Source: Macrocystis pyrifera (Eukaryota; Sar; Phaeophyceae; Laminariales; Laminariaceae). Taken from it: a DNA stretch of 64,000 nt. Positions 55,561 to 64,000 of the stretch are shown here, piece after piece. Made by a program: the position numbers and the translations under genes. The stretch's first letter is position 1, and each line of letters opens with the position of its first letter. The notes under the pieces were generated by a model. The model saw nothing but the letters and a program-made list of their open reading frames with translations, was not told where the DNA came from and ran no database searches. The stretch lies in NCBI GenBank assembly GCA_031763025.1, contig JASSKH010000028.1:1-64000 (forward strand). Reading direction: 5' to 3'.

Positions 55561-57213
55561 ATCTTGGGGGCACGGCGCCGCAGCACTTCCCCCCTCTTCA
55601 ACGCATATCTGTCGTCAGTGTAAAATAGGCACCCCAGTCACGTCTCGGAAACATAACGCACCTTCCACAAAGCAGATCGCGCCGATCTTTCGGGCTTTGT
55701 CGGCGTCCCGTCAATGTATTACGTTCCATGACCGACGCACACGAAGCGGGCAACCCGGCAAGCAGGTGCGCCTCGCTCCTTAACATGACCGCTTTTTCCG
55801 CTCTTCTCCCGTTGCTGACGAGCAAATCAATCCCTCCCTTTGGGCGCTCCGGTCTTTTCAACCCGCTAGTCACTTCGCGACGGCTAAGCTGTTCCCAGTC
55901 TCCGTCCCGGTATCATACTGCCCCCACCAGTACCATCGAGCATCAGTCCCGCCACCACTCGGTTCACCCCCTCGGCTCCCTTGCCCGTTTCCCAAAGCGT
56001 GGAACCTGGTGTCTGCCCTCGCATCTACTGTAGCGAGTTTTTACCATCTCGAGCCGCTCGGAACTTGCAGATCTCCTTAAACGCTTCCTGAATCCAGCCC
56101 TCCCCCCCGCCCCCCCCCATCCGTTCAACCGCCCCTTGGCTGCGAGGGGCGATCGGTGAGGCCGTGGCAAGTCACAATACTACTCTCTGACACAGATGTC
56201 GGACTTCATCGACACTGACCTCTCTCCCTGCACCACTACGGATCAATAGCGGCGCGACAGACGTTGGCGACAGCTCCAGCAACTTCCTGATGAAGCCCCT
56301 CACCCGTTTGTTCAGTATACTTCTTCCCAAACACATACTCCTTATTCGGTATGACCGGCAGTGAGACGGTTTGAGACGCGCCCGTTGGACGGTCTAAAGC
56401 TAGGAGGATCTGCCCCGGACTGGCGCCCCCGGCGTAACTTCTGGAAACCGAAACGGCCGTTTCACCAAGCCTGTCACAAGACCAGGGTTGTTTCAAGACC
56501 ATGCAATCCTAAAAAAAGTCAAAACCTCGCCGACGCATTCAATATCTCCCTATATCCGTGGTCGATGTTCCGCCTACTTGGCCATAGCTTTCCCACTGCA
56601 ACGATAACACCTTCCCCTTAGCAGCAGAGCAATACGACCCGAGGATTGTTCTACGACAGAGTTTCACGGGCGGCGGCAGAGGAAACGATCGCTTCGAGGG
56701 TACAGTCTCGCTCGCGGCTAACCAAACACGCGCCAACAGTATCGGTCGTAGCCTCCTGCTTACCGAGAGCCGAGACAGCATGTAGTGTCTTCAAGGCGGT
56801 AAATAACAATTAACGTTTACGTGATGTGCCTCCCGATCAACGTTCTTGAAATAAATCATTTTTGTGGCGGCGGCTTTGGATAAATTTCGAAAGAGGAACG
56901 TGTGAATAAAAAACGAAGGTAGCACGTAAACAGGTGAAGAGCCGTCGGTAGGTAGCAGAGCGTTCGTTGGGGATCCCTAGTCTCGCACAGCGAGGGTGCT
57001 TCAGCTTTGTTTTCATCTGTTTTTTACAAAAACATTGTAGCAAAGTCAAACGTTGTAGCAAAGTCAAATTCATCATATTCTCAAACTCATTACTCTAATT
57101 CCCATGTTTTTCAAAAGATTTAAACATTTTTACGTAGGTAGTTCTCTATTGTCTTTTGTCCGTACTCTTCGATCCAGGACCACCCGCCCACATATGGCAT
57201 TATTAGAAAGATT
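55561..57213. other. Mostly unassigned; possible minus-strand fragments
   Basis: Open frames on the reverse strand (55873-55598, 56170-55964, 56502-56236, and an ATG-less frame about 56812-56650) have protein-like stretches, but I could not assemble a gene. Confidence 0.3.
56236..56502 (-). CDS. Possible minus-strand exon, unrecognised
   Basis: After a cttgtgacag acceptor (about 56488-56479 in reverse reading) the frame gives GETAVSVSRSYAGGASPGQI, then LLALDRPTGASQTVSLPVIP, then NKEYVFGKKYTEQTGEGLHQ and a closing AVANVCRAAIDP before a stop. The composition is protein-like and Cys-poor. A second frame upstream on the same strand (about 56812-56650, LKTLHAVSALGKQEATTDTV) could be another exon, but I could not find a donor and acceptor pair that joins them in phase. 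I recognise no family. Chance is possible. Confidence 0.3.
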   Translation of the reverse strand: MVLKQPWSCDRLGETAVSVSRSYAGGASPGQILLALDRPTGASQTVSLPVIPNKEYVFGKKYTEQTGEGLHQEVAGAVANVCRAAIDP

Positions 57214-57315
57214 ACCCTGGGCTGGGTAATCGATCGATCTTTTACCCCTATAGCTCAGTAGGTAACAGCTTGTCACATTTGACGTCGTCGAGGACACGGG
57301 TTCGCATCTCACTTC
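57214..57315 (+). repeat. tRNA-like repeat, copy 1
   Basis: After accctgggctgggtaatcgatcg comes TAGCTCAGTAGGTAACAGC (A-box-like) and, 45 bases on, CGGGTTCGCATC (B-box-like). The arms pair too poorly for a working tRNA. A second copy of the first half lies at 57480-57545. Confidence 0.5.
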
Positions 57316-57479
57316 GAACGATCGTTTTTTAGTAGAAACGCTAGCGCGTGCGGTCCCTGAAGACACACTTCCCTGGTTCGCCGGGTATTGAAACGAAGCG
57401 CGTAGGTCGGCGTGCGGTCGTATATGGTACGGACGCCCCAAAGATCTCGCCGTTCAGAGGGGGGGAGAGCGTTATAAGG

Positions 57480-57545
57480 ATTGCCCTGGGCTGGGTAATC
57501 GATCGGTAGTTTACCCCTATAGCTCAGTTGGTAACACCTTACAGC
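57480..57545 (+). repeat. tRNA-like repeat, copy 2 (half)
   Basis: Repeats ccctgggctgggtaatcgat, then cccctatagctcagttggtaa of 57214-57270, then diverges. It lies about 270 bp upstream of the start codon at 57819. Confidence 0.5.
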
Positions 57546-57818
57546 TGCGATACACGAATGGCACCATACAGCAGCGGTGCTACCATACACCACTAGCACG
57601 GGTGTACCGTGTGAGCCGTCTCCGGAACCACTACATTTCTTTCTTTTCTGTAGGAACGACTTCCTCTACCCAGCACGCCTCCCTTTCTAACGTGGGCACG
57701 TATGCCGTACCGTATTTCCCCTCATCATACACATCCCGATGCACATCGCCTCTCTCAGGATACCACGTGACCGAGACGAGGGGTTGGCGACCACCAAACA
57801 AAAGGCACGAGCACAAGC

Positions 57819-60800
57819 ATGGCTCGACGCGGCATCTCCAGAATTGCTGCAGCCGCCATGTTGTCCTACCTCCGTGGCGGCGTCGCTCAGTACGACAGCT
57901 GCACGAACGGCACGGTCACCGACATAGGGAACGGGCTGTGCGATGCGGCCAACAACAACCCTTCATGCGGCTACGACGGGGGCGACTGCTGCCCATGCAC
58001 TTGCGCCGACAGCCCTGCTCACGCGTGTGCCGACAACGATTTCAACTGCATCTTCCCCACGTACAACGATTCAACAGTCTCCTCCCCCTTCGCCGCCGCC
58101 TCCTCCTCCTCCTCCGCCGCCTCCTCCTCCTCCTCCGCCGCCTCCTCCTCCTCGCCTCCTCCTCCCCCTCCTCCCCCCGAATCGTCGTTGTCGTCGACCT
58201 GCGTTGAGGATCAACGAGGTGACGGGTTTTGCAACATCGACAACAACAACCCTTCCTGCGATTACGACGGGGGAGATTGCTGTGGGTGCACTTGCGACCA
58301 CGACGTCTCTGCCACTGTTTGTGGCTCCTTCGGCTTCGACTGTCGGGACCCAGCCTGCTTTGACCCCATTGTTGTTGCCCAGTACCCCGGCTGCAGCACC
58401 GGGGGTTGGATGACGATTGGCGACGGCAGGTGCCAGCCGGAAAACAATAACCCTTCGTGCGGATACGACGGCGGCGATTGTTGTTTGTGCAGCTGTAGCG
58501 GTAGCGCCTGTGTGATCAACAGTTTTAGCTGTTTGGACCCCGACGCTGATGACGAGGTGTACGAGTGTAAGAAGCCGCCTCTCGCCGCCCTGCCTTGCTC
58601 AGCGGAGGTTCAGCGGGTGTGGGTGTGGACGATTCGGCGCAGGCGCAAGCTCTAGCCGCGGCGGTCAACTGTTTCGAGGGGTCGTTCGAGGCGGAGTGGA
58701 GAGGAAGCGTGGTCGTGGACAGGCCGATTTATATCGCCGATGGGACCGTTCTCACCGTAACGGGCGTCGGGCCGGACGCTCTAATAGACGGAAACGCATC
58801 GACGCGGCTGTTTACCGTTGTCAACGCCACCCTGCACGTGACCGGCGTCAAAATCGGCTACGGTTCTAGCCCCGTTGGCGGGGCGATAGCTGCGGCAGGG
58901 TCCAGCTTGACGTTCAATCAGACGGAATTTGTCGGAAACAGAGCAGATAGCAACGGGGGCGCTATCCATGTGTCCGACGGCTCTAGCTTGTCCTGTGCTG
59001 GGGGGACATTCGCATACAATAGCGCGGGGTCCAGAGGTGGCGCCATGTACGTGACCGGCAGCTCCGTTGTTTCGTGCGGTGGCTTGTGGTTCAACAATGT
59101 CGCCGTCGATAGCGCGGGCGCGCTTATGGTAGCCGATGGTTCCAGCGTGTCTTGGAGCGATGACACAGTTTTCGCCTACAACGTTGCCGATAGGTTCGGT
59201 GGTGCGGTGTACGCCTTGTTCGGCTCGAGCGTGTCGTGGAACGCCTCCGATACTCAGTTTTTGTCCAACAGCGTCGGGTTTTTCGGCGGAGCTGTGTTCA
59301 TCAACCAGGGCTCAAGCGTGTCGTGGACCGGCGCGACAACGTTCGACTCCAACAGCGCTATATCAGAGATCGGCGCAGGCGGAGCTCTGGCGGTATTCTC
59401 GGCCTCGAACGCCTCATGGAGCGGTGTGGCGACCTACATGAACAATGTCGCGGGAGCTGACGCGGGAGGCGTGTATATTGACGGCGACTCGAACGCCTCG
59501 TGGGACGACGGCGTCACAACGTTTACGGACAATGTCGCTCGAGGTAACGGAGGCGCTGTAGGTGTATCTGGGAACTCTCATGTATTCTGCACAGAAGAAA
59601 CGACCAGCACGTTCTCCGGAAATTCGGCCGCAAACGGGGGTGCGATGACGGTTGAAATGTTCTCCAGTATTTCCTTTCGCGGTAACTCTTCCTTCGACAG
59701 AAACAGCGCCAATGAAACAGTATTTAATGGCACTGGATTCGGTGGCGCTGTTTCCGTTTTAGAAAACTCCACCGCCACGTGGCATGGGCTTTTGACGTTC
59801 ACCGGGAACACTGCCGTCGAAGGAGGCGCCTTGTATGTGGAAGACGCCGCCGCTTCGTGGAGCGGTGCGACGATGCTGGCATTTAATTTCGCTTCCCAAC
59901 AAGGTGGCGCTCTCTACGTGAGGCGTTCAATTGTTTCGTGGCTTGCACAAACGATTTATTTCGATAATTCGGCCGGCGAAAACGGTGGCGCCCTCTTCGC
60001 GGGTTTATCAATTATTTCGTGGAGCGGGGAGACAGATGTTTTTAACAACGCCGCCGGCGACATCGGTGGCGCCCTCTACGCGCTTGGTTCAAGTGTTTCG
60101 TGGATTGGGGAGACAAGATTTTTGAACAACTCGGGCGGCGCTGCGTTTCTTGCAACATCGACACTTTCTTGGAAGGGAGACACGACGTTCGCACACAACC
60201 ATCTTGAGGACGGAGTCGGTGGTGCTGCGTTGATGGCGTTTGTGGATTCCCGTGTGTTTTGGAGTGAAGGATATACTAAGTTTGTGGAAAATCGTGTTCT
60301 CTTTAGAGGAGGTGCCGCGTTTGTCGGAGATGGTTCGAACGTCTCTTGGACCGGAGATACAGAGTTCGTCGGTAATGAAGCAAAAATAAGCGAAGGAGGG
60401 GCAGTCTACCTTGATAACGGGGGTAACATGAGCTGGACCGGAGACACCCGTTTCACGTCGAACGAAGCACTGATCGCGGACGGAGGTGCGATAGCAACAA
60501 CGGCGTTAACCTCCGGTAGTACCACCACAGACTCGACCCTCGTCATAAACGGACCCACCACCTTTTCCAAGAACATAGCCGGAGCGAACGGGGGCGGCTT
60601 GGCTCTGCTGGGAGCGTGTACTCTGAGAATCAACCCAGCAGTGGATGTCAGCTTTGTTGGCAATACCGCAGCATTCGCGGGAGGGGCCATCGTTCTGTCA
60701 GGTACCAGCGTTGGCCCGGCGTTCACCGACGTGAGTTTAGTCTCCAACTCGGCTGAAATTGGGGGTGCTGTCTCTGTATTTGGCTCTGGGACTGAGGAGC

Positions 60801-61120
60801 CCGGCGATTTTCCCACAACATTCGACCGGTGCCGGTTCATCGACAACCGGGCAACAGCAACAGGCGGAGCCATAAACAGCGCGGCTGGAAAAGATGCCAT
60901 TTTCAGCAGCGTCTTCGAGGGCAACTCGGCGGGAACGGGGGGGGCTCTGAGATTGGCAGGCACGGTATCTATCTACAATTGCTCGTTTGTAGAAAACACT
61001 TCGGACGGGGGAGAAGGGGCAGCTGTCTCTAACATCGGCTCAATGGAGAGAGTCGATGACATCTATTTCGACGGCAACCGGTTCGACTGCCCATCGAGCA
61101 TGTTCCAGGACTCCAGCACG
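57819..61120 (+). CDS. LNR/Pmp-like repeat membrane protein, exon 1 (frameshifted)
   Basis: The start at 57819 gives a signal peptide (residues 1-24, ending LRGGVAQ). Three LNR (Notch-type) modules follow, each with the motif CDAANNNPSCGYDGGDCC or close variants (about residues 25-60, 125-160 and 195-225). They bind Ca and are extracellular. A Ser/Pro linker (about 90-120) separates the first two. Near 58605-58625, in a gtgtgggtgtgg run, the frame shifts. From about 58622 the protein continues VDDSAQAQALAAAVNC and then some 25 repeats of FxxN...GGA(V/I/L) (58910-61060), the signature of chlamydial Pmp-type beta-helices. The donor GTATGG follows codon ACG at 61120. The shift may be a sequencing error or a real defect. 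Confidence 0.85.
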
Positions 61121-61661
61121 GTATGGAATTAGTCTTGTGTGCGATATTTTTAACGACCTAACAACGCCATAGAGCTTCTTGTGCGCGATATATTTTACGA
61201 CTTATATATCCTCTACAACTTACCGAGAAAGCATGCCCACGTGTGGCCGCTATATGAGTTCCTCTCAAGCGAGACAGCGTGCGGCTGCAATACTAGGGTA
61301 CGACGGGTTTCGGGAAGCGGGATTCGGTGTTAAAAACGCAGGGAGCGTAGTTCATGCGTGTGCATCGCTAACATATGCTGCTCTTGTTGTGCTGTCGTCC
61401 GACTCCACAGACCTAACGTATGTACTCCTTCCGCAGAACCTTCGTCGGTAAAACACAAAGTATTTACCTCGACGCAAGACAACAGCTCCGCCGCACCTCG
61501 AAAACAGCTCCGTCGCACTCCCCCCCCAAGGCAGATCTTCTGAGAAATAGTCAAGCTCATTTATATCGCAAAGCCCTCAGAACTGCACCAATATTGTATT
61601 TTTCAAATCTAATCTCCATGCTTCGGAACGTAATTGTACTTGCTGTCTTGTGTGCTGCAAG
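61121..61661 (+). other. Intron 1 of the LNR/Pmp-like gene
   Basis: 541 bp, GT (61121) to AG (61660-61661), phase 0 on both sides. It contains no recognised element. Reading through the donor would stop after three codons. Confidence 0.75.
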
Positions 61662-61938
61662 TCGGTCGATCCATTCGAGGCCGCCTGCCACGGGTGCGAG
61701 ACCGCGTGCGCACGGTGCAACTTCGCCGAAGGGCTCCTGGCTCCGATATGCACGGACGTGATGGACCACTCCACAAGCGACGGCGGCAACGTCACCCTGC
61801 AAACACTTTCGATTCAGAGGGGTTTCTGGCGAGCCACCGCGTCCAGTAGAGAGATCCTCGCGTGCTACAATGCCGACGCTTGCCTGGGAGGGATCACGGG
61901 GACATCTGGCTACTGCCTCGACGGCTACCAAGGACCAT
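61662..61938 (+). CDS. LNR/Pmp-like membrane protein, exon 2 (Cys-rich stalk)
   Basis: Begins SVDPFEAACHGCETACARCN and continues through GNVTLQTLSIQRGFWRATAS, AGCYNADAC-like LACYNADACLGG and GYCLDGYQGP. It is a Cys-rich, EGF-like stalk between the beta-helix and the membrane region. The donor GTGCGT at 61939 leaves one base of a codon, and the next exon's 'at' completes it as Tyr. Phase 0 at the start matches exon 1. Confidence 0.85.
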
Positions 61939-62485
61939 GTGCGTGCTTGATATTATACGTCGGTTTCATTCGGGCGCTTCGGGTAGGATACTCATTATAG
62001 GCCATGTGTGGGCATTGATCATAGAACGATTGACGTCTTGGGAGAGCTTTGTTTGCATGATGTTCTGCAATGCGCGCGTTGTACAGTGGGTTGAGTTCAA
62101 TGCGTGGCCGCCGGTGCACGCCCCTTTGTAGACGTGGCACACGCTTTGTTTGATGGGCGGTTGTTGACAGAACTACGTAGCCTTTCGCTGACTACCAGTA
62201 GTTAGTTGGAAACACTGCAGCAAGTATCGTTGTTTGGTAGCTTGACTCGTTCCAACATTCCGGCCACTCAGTGCACGGGTACCAGTAGGTAACGAATCAG
62301 GGCATTCACGGCCGCGGGATGCAGCAGACGGGGGCTGTTGATTCGCCGGATCCTTCTATATCGGCTGTTTAAACCGTCGTTACGACCAACACAAATGTGG
62401 ACGAAAACGTCGATACCCCCAAAACAAATCGTCATTCTACTCCCCCCCGGGTTGGTTGTTGGCTCTTTTTTTCTGTTTTGCTCAG

Positions 62486-62745
62486 ATTGCAGCATTTGCA
62501 CCGACGGGTACTCGGCACAGCTGAGCTTCACGTGCAGCAAGTGCTCGGACACCAGCGCCGTCGGCATCGTGGTCGTGGTCGTCCTCGGGATCGGGGCCCT
62601 CCTCGTTGCCTTTGCCGTGGTTTCGTACGTGATGTCGGGGGAGACCGGTTCGGGCGAGGGACGAGGGCTCGTACAGCGCGTGACGAGGTACATACCGCTC
62701 CAATCCGCGAAGATCGTGATCGTGGTTTGGCAGATACTGACGCAG
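62486..62745 (+). CDS. LNR/Pmp-like membrane protein, exon 3 (first membrane segment)
   Basis: The acceptor ttctgttttgctcag ends at 62485. The exon starts CSICTDGYSAQLSFTCSKCS, continuing the Cys-rich stalk. It then has a strongly hydrophobic segment at about 62563-62635 (VGIVVVVVLGIGALLVAFAV). A short cytosolic loop follows (GETGSGEGRGLVQRVTRY) and ends QSAKIVIVVWQILTQ at a CAG/GTGAGT donor. The intron before it is 547 bp and the one after it 758 bp. Confidence 0.9.
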
Positions 62746-63503
62746 GTGAGTGGGGTTATAACGTTTGTTCGGTTGGATTTCGTATGCGTGACGTAGGTGT
62801 TTGCGCGTGCATCTTGTTTTAGAATTTTGTGGAGAGCTTATTTCCATGGTATGTATCGCAAGACAGGAAAAAAAAAAAAGCGATCTGTGTCGGCCATCCC
62901 GCCGTTTGCGGCTGCAGATGCTGTAAATGTAGTAGTTTGGGTGTGCCACCAGACCACTCGTCGCTGTTATTACACGTTAACTGTTGAAACATATAACCAT
63001 CACTTTACGTGACTAGCAGACATCCCGGTGGCTTTGGTGCTCGCTGGGTGTTCGCTGGTTCGACTCTCCCTAGATGATACCCCAACATATTTCCGCTCAA
63101 ACACATTAGTTTGCTGGATTTATAGTACGAAGGTCAGGCTTTCTTGTTTAGTTTTCGCCAATTTCTATCCGTATGTTGTTCGCCGGAGAGTACCACCCAC
63201 GCCAGCCCACAACCACATTATGCGGGGCACAAACCGGAGAACACTGCCAAACGCCTGCACCGACTACTCTTACGTACAGCGCGCCTGAACAGCCCGTGCT
63301 TATACTGCGGAAATATTTTCCAAGCCAAGTTTCCGTCAGACAACGTTTGACGTTTTTATGCGCGGAAAACCTGAAACTCATGAGCCGCTTCGTACAAATG
63401 AGTATTTTATTTTGTCTCATAAGCAAAACTTTGTTCCAACAGCAACCTTTGTGTGCCTGCATACGCATGCATGTGACCCCCCTATCATCGTTTATCGCAC
63501 CAG

Positions 63504-64000
63504 TTCGCTTCTGTGGCGAACGTCGTTTACCCCGACGTCTACCAGGACTTCTTGGACGGTCTGGACTTCTTCAACTTCGACCTCAGCCGGGTTCTGTCGG
63601 CGGGCTGCGTCGTTGACATCGACTTCCACGACCGACTGCTGGTCTCCACGACCACCCCCATCGCGGCCTTGCTGTTCCTGGCGTGTACCTACGCCACGGC
63701 AGTCCGCATCAACCGCGGAAAGCCTGCGAGCCTCAAAATCATCCAGAACAAGCACATGTCCATGGTGCTCCTGCTGACGTTTTTGGTGTACTCGAGCGTC
63801 AGTTCCACCCTGTTCAAGGCGTTCGCGTGCGAGGAGCTGGACGACGACAAGCTCTACCTCCGCTCGGACTACCGCATCGAGTGCGATTCCTCGAAACACA
63901 GAGGTTTCCAGGCGTACGCGGGCGTGATGATCGCCCTGTACACGGTGGGCATTCCTTTTCTCTACTTCTGTCTTCTGTTCAGGGATCGCGACGTTTTGAA
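63504..64000 (+). CDS. LNR/Pmp-like membrane protein, exon 4 (partial)
   Basis: The acceptor gtttatcgcaccag ends at 63503, phase 0. The exon reads FASVANVVYPDVYQDFLDGL, then DFFNFDLSRVLSAGCVVDID, and then at least three further hydrophobic segments: about 63659-63710 (IAALLFLACTYATAV), 63756-63830 (MSMVLLLTFLVYSSVSSTLF) and 63915-63985 (YAGVMIALYTVGIPFLYFCL). It is open to the window's edge at 64000, so the C-terminus is not seen. The layout of ectodomain repeats, a Cys-rich stalk and a polytopic C-terminus suggests a cell-surface receptor or adhesion protein; that role is inference. Confidence 0.9.

Overview
The window looks like nuclear DNA of a photosynthetic stramenopile, most likely a brown alga of the Ectocarpus type. 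This rests on sequence character, not on a search: GT-AG introns of about 0.5 kb to several kb with pyrimidine-rich acceptors, interstitial TTAGGG-like repeats, a secreted LNR (Notch-type) plus Pmp-like (FxxN/GGA) membrane protein, and Ty1/copia, Ty3/gypsy, non-LTR and hAT elements together. There is no operon, no bacterial gene organisation, no rRNA and no CRISPR.

Layout. About 0.75-16.8 kb holds four phase-compatible exons (+) of an unrecognised membrane protein. Its introns (9.5 kb and 5.5 kb) are filled with repeats: a hAT transposon with terminal inverted repeats and an 8-bp target duplication (5.1-7.65 kb), a reverse-oriented non-LTR fragment (7.8-9.45 kb), a CAGATC-rich array (12.3-13.0 kb), a small TA-flanked MITE and a 74-nt poly(C) run. 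From 18.2 to 54.5 kb the window is essentially a transposon cluster. It contains several copies of one RTE-like non-LTR retrotransposon family (18.2, 34.4, 39.4, 41.2 and 51.0 kb), a decayed Ty1/copia element (22.7-27.1 kb, +), and a decayed Ty3/gypsy element (28.1-34.4 kb, -) that carries a NADAR (YbiA-like) domain upstream of its protease. Smaller families are inserted into these: a 105-bp MITE with TTACGGGGG ends, a tRNA-like SINE, and an approximately 420-bp CCATGG-rich element carrying telomere-like repeats. Several are nested.

After a 100-N assembly gap (54.515-54.614 kb) come a three-copy satellite, a short tRNA-like repeat pair, and from 57.8 kb to the right edge the best gene of the window. 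It has four exons (+) encoding a signal peptide, three LNR modules, about 25 FxxN...GGA repeats, a Cys-rich stalk and at least four membrane segments. Its first exon has a frameshift near 58.61 kb, and the gene runs off the window.

Most transposon reading frames are broken. Two non-LTR copies (41.2 and 51.0 kb) are nearly identical where they overlap, so that family was active recently. The points most worth following are the NADAR domain in a gypsy element, the telomere-repeat-bearing mobile element, the A-box interruption of a SINE by a MITE remnant, and the long hairpins at 43.6 and 50.3-50.9 kb.
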